Part shown: positions 40,134 through 48,592 of the stretch, piece after piece
How positions within the stretch are numbered: the stretch's first letter is position 1
Layout of the letters: every line of letters begins with the position of its first letter
The notes under the pieces: model-generated
What the model was told of the DNA's origin: nothing
The model's database searches: none
Seen by the model: only the letters and a program-made list of their open reading frames with translations
Assembly: GCF_002951615.1 (NCBI RefSeq)
Contig: NZ_CP019062.1
Span: 992,001-1,056,000 of the forward strand
Length of the DNA: 64,000 bases
Direction: 5' to 3'
Origin: Rahnella sikkimica
Lineage (GTDB): Bacteria > Pseudomonadota > Gammaproteobacteria > Enterobacterales > Enterobacteriaceae
Position numbers and translations under genes: made by a program

Positions 40134-40511
40134 ATGGCACTGAAAGCTACGAAAGAACTCAAGGTGCCGCTTTATGGCGTTCGCGTGATGATTTTCACCA
40201 CCAAGGCAGCTGGAGACAAGTTTCTCGGCTACGAGAGCATAGATACGAATTACTCTGCAATGGTAAGCGTTCTGACCTGCGCTAAAGGCATTGACTACAT
40301 CGCCATTACTTTCAGAACACTGGACGATTATTGCAGCGAGACATTAACCCATGAGTGTGTACACGCCGCATGGAGAGTGCTTGAACTCGTTGGCATCAAA
40401 GTGTCGGTCGATAACCAAGAGCCTCTAGCCTATCTGGCAGGCTGGCTATCTCGCCAGGTGAACAACTTCATGATGAACCACATAGAGGCTCAACAGCAGC
40501 CGAAGGACTGA
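40134..40511 (+). CDS. Phage protein with HExxH motif
   Basis: A 125-aa protein starting MALKATKELKVPLYGVRVMI. The centre has ETLTHECVHAAWRVLEL, in which HECVH fits the HExxH zinc-metallopeptidase signature. A third ligand is not obvious. Proteins of this kind often precede terminase genes in enterobacterial phages and are poorly understood. GGAG lies 8 nt before the ATG at 40134. Confidence 0.7.
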   Translation: MALKATKELKVPLYGVRVMIFTTKAAGDKFLGYESIDTNYSAMVSVLTCAKGIDYIAITFRTLDDYCSETLTHECVHAAWRVLELVGIKVSVDNQEPLAYLAGWLSRQVNNFMMNHIEAQQQPKD

Positions 40512-40513
40512 AT

Positions 40514-41506
40514 ATGGCAAGACCGGATTGGGGAGCCAAACAACAAGAGTTCCTCGCCGACCATGCCAAGACGAACATATCCCCGAAGGAATGGTGCGAG
40601 GCTCAAGGGTTAAATTACTCAACAGCGAAGCGTCATATCAAAATTGCGAATGCGCAGAAGACTGCGAAAGCAAATGCTGCGAATGCGCACATAGAGCAAA
40701 TCGCAAAAAGTGCAGAAGAGTTAGTGACTGATGAAGGCATTAATCATCAGCAAGCAATGTTTGTCGTTGAATACGTTAAAGACAGGAATGGAACACAGGC
40801 AGCCATCAGGGCTGGCTATAGTGAGAAGACCGCAAAAGAACAGGCAGCGAGACTGCTATCAAATGTTAACGTTTCTTCCGCAATCAACAAACAACTCAAA
40901 GCCTTAGCAATCCGCACCCTCATAAATGCTGATGAAATCGTTGCCAATATGTGGCAAGTCGCCAACTTGGACATGCGAGAAATATCAGAGTTGCGCAGGG
41001 GGTGCTGCCGACATTGCTGGGGTGAAAACTTCGGTTATCAATGGACGGAAGAAGAATACGAGAAGGCGTGCGAACGTGCAGAAGCTCGTGAAAAGCCAGT
41101 CCCTTCACTGCGTGGAGGCCTGGGGTATGTGCGAACTCTTGCCCCAAATGATGACTGCCCAGCTTGCGGTGGAGAGGGGGTTGCTCGCGAGTTCTTCCAT
41201 GATAGCCGCAAGCTCTCAACTGTAGCGGCAATGGCCTTCAATGGTGTGAAGCGTACGAAAGATGGGCTTGAGATAATGACGCTCGATCGTGCTGCAATGT
41301 ATGACCGGGTAATGAAGCATATCGGCATGCTCGAATCTCCTGCTGCAAAGCGAATCCAACAACTTGAAGCAGAAAAACGCGAACTGGAGAATGCGCGATT
41401 ACGTGCAGAATCCAATAAGCCTGATCGTCCTGAAGGCGTCGAAGAAGATTATCAACTACAGGCGCTGACACCAGATGAAAACACCCCTGGCAAACCAATC
41501 CTCTAA
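40514..41506 (+). CDS. Terminase small subunit
   Basis: A 330-aa protein. The N-terminal helix-turn-helix (TNISPKEWCEAQGLNYSTAK) is followed by the terminase_2 domain (GINHQQAMFVVEYVKDRNGT, QAAIRAGYSEKTAKEQAARLL). A zinc-ribbon-like part (GCCRHCWGE, then DDCPACGGEG) and a C-terminal coiled coil follow. It recognises the packaging site on phage DNA. It overlaps the large subunit gene by 32 bp. Confidence 0.92.
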   Translation: MARPDWGAKQQEFLADHAKTNISPKEWCEAQGLNYSTAKRHIKIANAQKTAKANAANAHIEQIAKSAEELVTDEGINHQQAMFVVEYVKDRNGTQAAIRAGYSEKTAKEQAARLLSNVNVSSAINKQLKALAIRTLINADEIVANMWQVANLDMREISELRRGCCRHCWGENFGYQWTEEEYEKACERAEAREKPVPSLRGGLGYVRTLAPNDDCPACGGEGVAREFFHDSRKLSTVAAMAFNGVKRTKDGLEIMTLDRAAMYDRVMKHIGMLESPAAKRIQQLEAEKRELENARLRAESNKPDRPEGVEEDYQLQALTPDENTPGKPIL

Positions 41507-42788
41507 ACCCGTCGTACTTACACCGAAGCAAGCGAACATCTATGTTTGGGGCTGGCAGCCTGAGGCGCGATTCCGTGATGCAGTGTGTGGGCGTCGATTC
41601 GGGAAAACGTTTCTCGGTAAGGCAGAGATGCGTCGTGCTGCGAGATTAGCGCAGAACTGGAACGTCAGTATTGAAGATGAAATCTGGTACGGCGCACCGA
41701 CATTCAAGCAGGCTAAGCGTGTGTTCTGGCGTCGCCTGAAGCAGGCAATTCCTGCGCATTGGCGAGAAGGTAAGCCAAACGAAACGGAATGCAGCATCAC
41801 GCTGCGTTCTGGCCACATCATGCGTGTTGTAGGGCTTGATAACTACGACGCTCTACGTGGTTCTGGCTTGTTCTTTGCGCTGGTCGATGAGTGGGCAGAT
41901 TGCCCGTATGAAGCATGGGAAGAAGTACTGCGCCCGATGCTTTCTACCTGCAAATACACGGTTGATGGTGTTGAGCGGCGCGGCGGCCATGCATTACGTA
42001 TTGGTACACCAAAGGGATTTAACCACTGCTACGATTCATGGCTTGATGGTCAGGATGGTAGGCAGCCAGATCACAAAAGCTGGATTTACACCTCGGTGCA
42101 GGGCGGCAACGTTCCACAAGAAGAGATAGATGCAGCTAAGCGGAAAATGGATCCGCGAACATACCGGCAGGAGTACGAAGCCAGCTTCGAAAACTATCAG
42201 GGTGTCGTCTATTACTGCTTTGACAGGCGTCTAAATCACACCGATGACACTGTTAAGCCTGGCGATGAATTACACATCGGCATGGACTTCAACGTTAGCA
42301 AAATGGCCGCTGTGGTCTACGTTTTGCGCGATGGGAATCCTCACGCAGTAGATGAGTTTATGGATGTTTTCGACACGCCAGCGATGATTACTGATATCGA
42401 AAAGAGATATTCAGATCACCGCATCTTCATTTACCCGGATGCATCAGGGAAAAACAGGGAAACAAACAACGCCAGCGAGTCGGACTTATCACTTCTTCGC
42501 AAAGCCAAGTTTGAAGTGAAGGTTAACGCCTCAAATCCAGCGGTGAAAGACCGTGTAAATGCCCACAACGCGATGCTCTGCAATACATACGGTGAGCGCC
42601 GTCTACTAATCAATACCCATAAGTGCCCAAAGTTCACTCAATGCCAAGAGCGTCAGGTATACGCACCTGACGGAGCCCCGGATAAGAAAGGCGGCTTCGA
42701 CCACGGCAATGACGGTGGCACATATCCAATCGTCTTCATGTTCCCAATCGTTCATAAGCGCGGTTCTGTTCGCAATTTCTCCGCATAA
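41475..42788 (+). CDS. Terminase large subunit
   Basis: A 437-aa packaging motor. The ATPase Walker A is CGRRFGKTFLGKAE near residue 38-51 and Walker B is LFFALVDEWAD near residue 131-141. The C-terminal RNase H-like nuclease has its first Asp in HIGMDFNVSKMAAVVYVL and a later Asp in IYPDASGKNRETN. It cuts the concatemer and pumps DNA into the prohead. Confidence 0.95.
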   Translation: MKTPLANQSSKPVVLTPKQANIYVWGWQPEARFRDAVCGRRFGKTFLGKAEMRRAARLAQNWNVSIEDEIWYGAPTFKQAKRVFWRRLKQAIPAHWREGKPNETECSITLRSGHIMRVVGLDNYDALRGSGLFFALVDEWADCPYEAWEEVLRPMLSTCKYTVDGVERRGGHALRIGTPKGFNHCYDSWLDGQDGRQPDHKSWIYTSVQGGNVPQEEIDAAKRKMDPRTYRQEYEASFENYQGVVYYCFDRRLNHTDDTVKPGDELHIGMDFNVSKMAAVVYVLRDGNPHAVDEFMDVFDTPAMITDIEKRYSDHRIFIYPDASGKNRETNNASESDLSLLRKAKFEVKVNASNPAVKDRVNAHNAMLCNTYGERRLLINTHKCPKFTQCQERQVYAPDGAPDKKGGFDHGNDGGTYPIVFMFPIVHKRGSVRNFSA

Positions 42789-44198
42789 ATGGAAAGCAAA
42801 ATGACTGATGACGTTCGTAAGAGGTCAGCAAAAATCGAGGCCATCGCCACATGCTGGCCGATGATTACTACCTTACTCGGCGGCACAGCAGCGATGCGGC
42901 AGGCCGGTAAAACATATCTGCCACAATGGCCGAATGAAGACGGTGATTTCTACAAAAACAGGCAAAACACAGCAACCCTCTTTCCGGCATTCTCGCGCAC
43001 AATTGAAGTTTTAAGCGGCAAACCGTTTTCACGTCCCATCACCACCGGCGAGGACATCCCTAAAAGCATTCTGGAGATGTTTGAAGACATCGATCTTCAG
43101 GGAACGAACATGCATAGCTTTCTGGCGAATGTATGCGAGTCAGCCCTTGCCTTTGGCATTGCTGGAATCCTTGTGGACTACCCCCATTCAGAGGGCGTCA
43201 AGACAATCGCCGAAGAGAAAGCCTTGGGGCTTCGCCCTTACTTTGTGAAGATCGAAGGCAATAGTTTGCTGGACTTCAAATCCAAGCGAATTAACGGCTA
43301 TGAAGTATTCACACAACTGCGCTTTGTAGAGATGGTTTCCGAGGAAACGGAAAACGAATTCAAAGAGTCGATAATTGAGCAGGTTCGTGTTTTAGACATT
43401 GGTTCATGGAGAACTTACCGTAAAAAACGAAATGACACGAAAGGTGCAGATGAGTGGATTCTTCACGATGAAGGAAAAACCAGCCTGGATAAAATACCAT
43501 TCGTGCCAATTTACGGTGAAAAAATAGGGTTCATGCAGTCTCGCCCCCCTATGGCTGAGCTTTCCTACCTGAATGTGGAGCACTGGCAAAGCAAAAGTGA
43601 TCAACAAACAATTCTCCATGTTGCACGAGTTCCTGTGTTGTTTGGCCGGAGGCTAGGACTTCCGGATGATGAATCGATCACCATCGGAGCGGCCTGCGCA
43701 GTTCTGTCTGAGCAGGAAGATGCCGACCTGAAATACGTCGAGCACACAGGCAAAGCAATTGAAGCTGGGCGCACTGACCTTCAGGACTTAAAGGACATGA
43801 TGCTCCAGATAGGCGCAGAGCTCCTCGTTGTGAAGCCAGGTCGAATCACCGTAGCCCAGACAATGGCCGAAGACGAATCAGGAACCTGTGCATTGCAGCG
43901 TATTGTTGGCGACTTGCAGGATGCCGCAAATCAGGCTCTTCAGTTGCTCGCAGACTGGATTAAGGAGCCACAAGGTGGACATATCTCAATCTTCCGTGAC
44001 TTCGGCGCAGCAACGCTTGCAGAAGCTTCAGCCGATATCCTGATTGAGATGAATGTTGCCGGCACTCTGTCGAATGAAACCCTGTTCACTGAAATCCAAC
44101 GCAGAGGGATGATTAGCCCTGATGTGAAATGGAAGGAAGAGCAGGAGAAAATCAAATCGCAGCCGCCTAAGCCGGGAACCACTCAGCTTAGCGCGTAA
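42789..44198 (+). CDS. Portal protein (DUF4055 type)
   Basis: A 469-aa protein. Typical segments include LPQWPNEDGDFYKNRQNTAT, FPAFSRTIEVLSGKPFSRPI, and NVEHWQSKSDQQTILHVARV, followed by a long C-terminal helical part. It forms the dodecameric DNA channel at one capsid vertex. It directly follows the terminase gene; an alternative start at 42801 (MTDDVRK) is possible. Confidence 0.88.
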   Translation: MESKMTDDVRKRSAKIEAIATCWPMITTLLGGTAAMRQAGKTYLPQWPNEDGDFYKNRQNTATLFPAFSRTIEVLSGKPFSRPITTGEDIPKSILEMFEDIDLQGTNMHSFLANVCESALAFGIAGILVDYPHSEGVKTIAEEKALGLRPYFVKIEGNSLLDFKSKRINGYEVFTQLRFVEMVSEETENEFKESIIEQVRVLDIGSWRTYRKKRNDTKGADEWILHDEGKTSLDKIPFVPIYGEKIGFMQSRPPMAELSYLNVEHWQSKSDQQTILHVARVPVLFGRRLGLPDDESITIGAACAVLSEQEDADLKYVEHTGKAIEAGRTDLQDLKDMMLQIGAELLVVKPGRITVAQTMAEDESGTCALQRIVGDLQDAANQALQLLADWIKEPQGGHISIFRDFGAATLAEASADILIEMNVAGTLSNETLFTEIQRRGMISPDVKWKEEQEKIKSQPPKPGTTQLSA

Positions 44199-44219
44199 AT
44201 CACTTAATTACCCCATACC

Positions 44220-44248
44220 AGCCCATGCATAACGCGTGGGCTTTTTTA
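44220..44248 (+). terminator. Intrinsic terminator between portal and scaffold genes
   Basis: 9-bp stem AGCCCATGC / GCGTGGGCT with a 5-nt loop, followed by TTTTTT. Confidence 0.8.
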
Positions 44249-44310
44249 TTGCTGAAATCTGCGGATGCAGGCCAGCGCAACGAGTCGGATGGCTCACGAA
44301 ATAAGGTTGG

Positions 44311-45075
44311 ATGACCAGTATGAAACTGAAACTCGACGAACAAGGCCATGTAGTTGTTCAAGATGGCAAGCCTGTATACGCGCATGACGATGGAAAAGAA
44401 GTGGCTTTCGATGCGGTTGGTACTGTAGCGACAATTTCACGCCTTAACGGTGAGGCCAAATCACACCGAGAACGCGCTGAAACTGCTGAAACAGCACTGA
44501 AATCCTTTGACGGGATTGCAGACCCTGCGGCAGCGAAAAAAGCTCTCGAAACCCTGAAAAATTTCGATGACAAAAAACTGGTGGATGCCGGTGAAGTCGA
44601 AAAGGTCAAGCAAGAGGCCATTAAAGCTGTAGAAGAAAAATACGCTCCTGTCCTGAAAGAGCGTGATGACCTGAATGCAGCATTGGTGAACGAAAAGGTC
44701 GGCGGCAGCTTCTCCCGCTCCAAGTTCATCACCGAAAAACTCGCAATTCCGTTCGATCTGGCAGAAGCGCGTTTCGGTAGCAACTTCAAACTTGAAGGTG
44801 GCGAAGTCGTTGCATACGACAAAGCAGGCAACAAACTATTCAGCCGCAGCAATCCTGGTGAAGTCGCGAAATTTGATGAAGCCATGGAAATCCTCGTCGA
44901 GCATTACCCGTACAAAGACCAAATCCTCAAAGGCACCGGCTCATCCGGCTCAGGTGCTCAAGGCGGCGGCGGTAGTGGTTCGGGCGCTAAAACAATTACA
45001 CGCTCCCAGTTTGAATCACTGAGTCCGCAAGAACAAAGCGCTCAGGCGATTGCTGGTGTTCAAATTACCGATTAA
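44311..45075 (+). CDS. Capsid scaffolding protein
   Basis: A 254-aa acidic coiled-coil protein. Helical repeats (RAETAETALKSFDGIADPAA, EKVKQEAIKAVEEKYAPVLK) are followed by a small globular region (KFITEKLAIPFDLAEARFGS) and a Gly/Ser linker before a short C-terminal tail. It lies directly upstream of the major capsid gene, the usual place of a scaffold. It is expected to guide prohead assembly and then leave. Confidence 0.85.
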   Translation: MTSMKLKLDEQGHVVVQDGKPVYAHDDGKEVAFDAVGTVATISRLNGEAKSHRERAETAETALKSFDGIADPAAAKKALETLKNFDDKKLVDAGEVEKVKQEAIKAVEEKYAPVLKERDDLNAALVNEKVGGSFSRSKFITEKLAIPFDLAEARFGSNFKLEGGEVVAYDKAGNKLFSRSNPGEVAKFDEAMEILVEHYPYKDQILKGTGSSGSGAQGGGGSGSGAKTITRSQFESLSPQEQSAQAIAGVQITD

Positions 45076-45090
45076 TAGGAATCAAATTCG

Positions 45091-46215
45091 ATGTCCAATA
45101 CCTTAACCAGCCTTATTCCAGACCTGTACGCATCATTGGACGTCGTGTCCCGCGAACTGTCTGGCTTTATTCCATCCGTAACCATGGATGCCACAGCAGA
45201 ACGCGCTTCTCTTAATCAGGCGATCCGCATTCCAATCACTCCAGCGGCACCGGCTGAAAACGTCTCACCTGGTCAGTTGCCACCTGATGACGGTGATCAG
45301 GTTATTAGCAACATTCCGTTCTCAATCACCAAATCCCGCATGGTTCCATTCCGCTGGACTGGTGAGGAACAGAAAGGCGTTATCACCGGACCAGGCTATG
45401 CAGATATCCGCCGCGACCAGATTTCCCAAGCGATGCGTACTCTGGTTAACGAAATTGAAGTGGACTTGGGCAACCTCGCCTTCCTGTCGTCTCGTGCGTC
45501 AGGCACTGCGGGCACAACTCCGTTTGCAACCAATCTCGGGGACACTGCTCAGGTGCGTAAAATCCTCTCTGATAACGGTGCTCCGCTGAGCGACCTGCAA
45601 TGCGTCATTGATACCACCTCCGGTGCGTCACTGCGTACTCTGGCTCAATTGACCAAAGCTAACGAAGCCGGGACTACCGCGCTGCGTGCTCAGGGTACCT
45701 TGCTGGAGCTGCACGGCTTCACCATTCGTGAGTCTGCTGGTGTGGCATCGCATGCGCCGGGCACCGGTGCAAGCTACGTGACCAATGGCGCGTTGGCCGT
45801 TGGTGCAACCGCAATCCCTGCTCAGACTGGTACCGGCACAATTTTGGCTGGTGACGTTGTGACTATTGGCGCATACAAATACGTCGTTACCACAGCTCTG
45901 TCTGGTGGTTCATTCACAATCGGCGCTCCTGGTCTTCGCGCGGCGGTAGCAACTGGCTCTACCATCACTGGCGTGTCGGCATTCACTGCGAACTTCGCGT
46001 TCAGTCGCTCTGCGATTGTTCTGGCAACTCGTGCTCCTGCACTGCCTGAAGAAGGCGATATGGCCGATGACCGCATCATGATCCAAGACCCGCGCACCGG
46101 TATGGCGTTCGAAGTCTCCATGTACAAACAGTATCGTCGCGTTCGCTACGAAATTGCTGCTGCTTGGGGCTGCCAGAACATCAAGCCTGCCCACACTGCA
46201 ATCCTGCTGGGTTAA
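45091..46215 (+). CDS. Major capsid protein (P22 coat-like)
   Basis: A 374-aa protein starting MSNTLTSLIPDLYASLDVVS. VSRELSGFIPSVTMDATAER, IPFSITKSRMVPFRWTGEEQ and IMIQDPRTGMAFEVSMYKQY suit the HK97-fold coat proteins of the P22 gp5 type. An inserted Ala/Gly/Thr-rich domain (residues about 220-300) is also present in such proteins. It forms the icosahedral shell. Confidence 0.9.
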   Translation: MSNTLTSLIPDLYASLDVVSRELSGFIPSVTMDATAERASLNQAIRIPITPAAPAENVSPGQLPPDDGDQVISNIPFSITKSRMVPFRWTGEEQKGVITGPGYADIRRDQISQAMRTLVNEIEVDLGNLAFLSSRASGTAGTTPFATNLGDTAQVRKILSDNGAPLSDLQCVIDTTSGASLRTLAQLTKANEAGTTALRAQGTLLELHGFTIRESAGVASHAPGTGASYVTNGALAVGATAIPAQTGTGTILAGDVVTIGAYKYVVTTALSGGSFTIGAPGLRAAVATGSTITGVSAFTANFAFSRSAIVLATRAPALPEEGDMADDRIMIQDPRTGMAFEVSMYKQYRRVRYEIAAAWGCQNIKPAHTAILLG

Positions 46216-46265
46216 TCAATCCTGCCGCTGGGCAACTGGCGGCGCTTTATTTTCGGAGATTCAAC

Positions 46266-46472
46266 ATGGCTAAGAACGCAAGCGGCACTGAAGAAGTGGC
46301 CACAGTAGATGGTGCAGAGCAGTCTGGCGAAGGAATTGCTGAGGTTGTTTTTGTAGTGATGGAACGCGACCCAGAGTTTTACGACGCACCTCACTCTGCA
46401 AAAGTCCATCCTGACGAAGTGAAAAACTATTACTCAGGCGGCTGGTTAGAGAAGAAAGTAGAGGCAGAATAA
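46266..46472 (+). CDS. Small head-associated protein
   Basis: A 68-aa acidic protein starting MAKNASGTEEVATVDGAEQS. The centre VVFVVMERDPEFYDAPHSAK, with VHPDEVKNYYSGGWLEKK, looks like a short structural protein. CGGAG lies before the ATG at 46266; the open frame continues upstream into the capsid gene. Function unknown. Confidence 0.65.
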   Translation: MAKNASGTEEVATVDGAEQSGEGIAEVVFVVMERDPEFYDAPHSAKVHPDEVKNYYSGGWLEKKVEAE

Positions 46473-46864
46473 TGCTAACCGATCAGCAAGTGGCAGACGT
46501 GAGGCGATATGTCGGCTATCCGATGCTTGGCGATACCGTTGCTGATAATAGCCGCGATTTCGCTTACGGCTGGGTGTCTCCGGGCACCTGGCAGACCCTC
46601 TATCATCGTCTGATTAGTTTGAGGCCAGAAGAGGAAACGATAGTTGTTAATTATTTAACGACGATTGCGACCTTAGAAGTCGCAGTGACTGATTCCAGTG
46701 ACAACCTGGACACTGATCAGGCTGCCGTCTGGTACCACAATAAAAACGAAGTGAATGACCGTATGAAGCTTTACAACCTGTGGCGACGCCAGTTGTGTGC
46801 TTTCATCGGATTGGCTCCTGGGCCATCTCTCGGTCAGGGCGGAACGCGACTGGTAAGGGGCTGA
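46472..46864 (+). CDS. Head-tail connector protein
   Basis: A 130-aa protein starting MLTDQQVADVRRYVGYPMLG. The helical pattern (QTLYHRLISLRPEEETIVVN, then LYNLWRRQLCAFIGLAPGPS) fits small adaptor proteins that bind under the portal. Position after the coat gene supports this. The exact family is not certain. Confidence 0.72.
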   Translation: MLTDQQVADVRRYVGYPMLGDTVADNSRDFAYGWVSPGTWQTLYHRLISLRPEEETIVVNYLTTIATLEVAVTDSSDNLDTDQAAVWYHNKNEVNDRMKLYNLWRRQLCAFIGLAPGPSLGQGGTRLVRG

Positions 46865-46865
46865 T

Positions 46866-47507
46866 ATGGACGCAGCAAAGCTGAGAAACAAAGTCTATAT
46901 AGGCTATGGCAAGGCGGCTCAGAGGATTGGCTATGTAGCTCAGCAATTCAGGGCAACCAGCGCATTCAATCCCATGCAAACCACGCCATTGCAGTCGCTT
47001 CATGCTTCATTCACTACCAATTTCAGCTACAGCGCACCGAACAAATACGGTCAGGCGGCATGGCTTGGCGTATTCGACGGGCGGCAGTTCGTTGCCGGTG
47101 ATTTCCTCTCAAATGCTGAGGACGGCGTTTTCTTCGTGGCTGCGATGCAAACGACTCTTCCCATCTACTGCGTTCAGTGCAACCGGACTATTTCGGTGCT
47201 GAGAACAAGTCAGGAAGATGCGGGCGGCATGATTGGATACGGCGGGACGACGGCGGAAAACGAAGTCGCGCTGATGACGGGATGGCCTGCCAGTATTCTG
47301 AACGGGACAAAGGGTGAGAAGTCACCGGTTGGCCTCCCTGCTGATGCGAAAACGCCTTGGTATTTGCTGCTGTTCCCATCCTACGGCGACATCATCCTGC
47401 GAACGAGTGACATCATCACCGATGACATCGGGCGTAGATACGTAGTTTCCAGCGCTGAACTCACTGATATGGGCTGGCGAGTTACGGCCATGCAAGGCTT
47501 GGTGTGA
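46866..47507 (+). CDS. Neck or head-completion protein
   Basis: A 213-aa protein starting MDAAKLRNKVYIGYGKAAQR. Beta-rich, with FVAAMQTTLPIYCVQCNRTI and YGDIILRTSDIITDDIGRRY. It lies between the connector and the tail genes, so a head-closure or tail-stopper role is likely. No family signature is certain. Confidence 0.68.
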   Translation: MDAAKLRNKVYIGYGKAAQRIGYVAQQFRATSAFNPMQTTPLQSLHASFTTNFSYSAPNKYGQAAWLGVFDGRQFVAGDFLSNAEDGVFFVAAMQTTLPIYCVQCNRTISVLRTSQEDAGGMIGYGGTTAENEVALMTGWPASILNGTKGEKSPVGLPADAKTPWYLLLFPSYGDIILRTSDIITDDIGRRYVVSSAELTDMGWRVTAMQGLV

Positions 47508-47508
47508 T

Positions 47509-48330
47509 ATGGCTGACCAATCAGATGTAATGAACCTGCTGGCTGCCAAGGCGGCAGCAGCGGTATATCCCAACGGAACCGGCGCACCGAGCATTACCGG
47601 AACCATCGTGAAAATTTACCCAGGCTGGCCGGTACCGAATAAGCTTCAAACAGACATCAACGCGGGCGGCGTGCATATATCCATTTACCCACTGCCAACT
47701 GAGAAGAAAGTGAGCGTGACGCTAGGTCGGCCATACCGAGTTATCACAACGGGAACGCCAACCTTGGTTGCTACCGTGTCAGGGCATACCGTTACATTCA
47801 GCGGTGCAGTTTCAACACCAACAAACGTCTATTTCCTGATTGATAAAGTCGGTTATCACTACTCTGTTCAGAACGGTGACACGCTGACGACTATCGCGAC
47901 GGCTATGGCAATTCAGGTAGCCGGTGCAACGAGTGTTGGCGCTGTCGTGACAATCCCAAACGTAAATTCAATCTTGGCTCGTACTGGTGGTATCGGTACG
48001 GCAGCCAGAGAGCTACGCAGACAGGCTAAAGACTTCCAGATAACCATCTGGGCACCTACGCCAGCGCTGCGCGACACGATAGCTTCAGCGCTCGATATAG
48101 CCCTATCAGAAGAGAGCAATATTTCACTCTCCGACGGCGCACCGGCGTACATGATCTACACCCGATCATTTCAGTCAGACGCCAGCGAAAACTATCTAGT
48201 CTATCGGCGTGACTTCGTTTACACGGTGAATTACGCAACAACCCAAACAATCGATGCCGCTCAGGTCGTCGCGCCTGTCATGCATATTGCAGACACATCA
48301 AACAACCCCATCAAAACAATTCTGGAGTAA
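47509..48330 (+). CDS. Tail completion-type structural protein
   Basis: A 273-aa protein starting MADQSDVMNLLAAKAAAAVY. The first half has VHISIYPLPTEKKVSVTLGR and a Thr-rich beta domain; the second (KDFQITIWAPTPALRDTIAS, LDIALSEE) resembles tail terminator or tail completion proteins. It lies just before the sheath gene. Assignment is by position and pattern. Confidence 0.68.
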   Translation: MADQSDVMNLLAAKAAAAVYPNGTGAPSITGTIVKIYPGWPVPNKLQTDINAGGVHISIYPLPTEKKVSVTLGRPYRVITTGTPTLVATVSGHTVTFSGAVSTPTNVYFLIDKVGYHYSVQNGDTLTTIATAMAIQVAGATSVGAVVTIPNVNSILARTGGIGTAARELRRQAKDFQITIWAPTPALRDTIASALDIALSEESNISLSDGAPAYMIYTRSFQSDASENYLVYRRDFVYTVNYATTQTIDAAQVVAPVMHIADTSNNPIKTILE

Positions 48331-48333
48331 ACC

Positions 48334-48531
48334 ATGGCAGATTCTGACGATTTGGCACCCGCTGCCACTTCTACCGTAACCAACACATCGAACAAAGGCC
48401 TTGGCTTTATCCTGGTTGTTCGCCACGCCTTTGCTGATTATCAAATCGGTGAGGAAATTACGGAAACATCGCTGATTAAAGAAATTATCGAAGGCGATCA
48501 GGCTGTATACGTGATTAAACGCGCCGCTTAA
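48334..48531 (+). CDS. Small structural phage protein
   Basis: A 65-aa protein starting MADSDDLAPAATSTVTNTSN. The last two thirds (GFILVVRHAFADYQIGEEIT) form a small beta domain. It sits between the tail completion gene and a terminator before the sheath. Function unknown. Confidence 0.65.
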   Translation: MADSDDLAPAATSTVTNTSNKGLGFILVVRHAFADYQIGEEITETSLIKEIIEGDQAVYVIKRAA

Positions 48532-48555
48532 ATCCTCTCCCTAAATTCACATCAG

Positions 48556-48578
48556 AACCCGCCTTGAGCGGGTTTTTT
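48556..48578 (+). terminator. Late-operon terminator, copy 1
   Basis: AACCCGC / GCGGGTT with a CTTGA loop and a T tract. The same stem recurs at 50148 and 63874. Confidence 0.85.
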
Positions 48579-48592
48579 ATTGGAGTAAAAAC

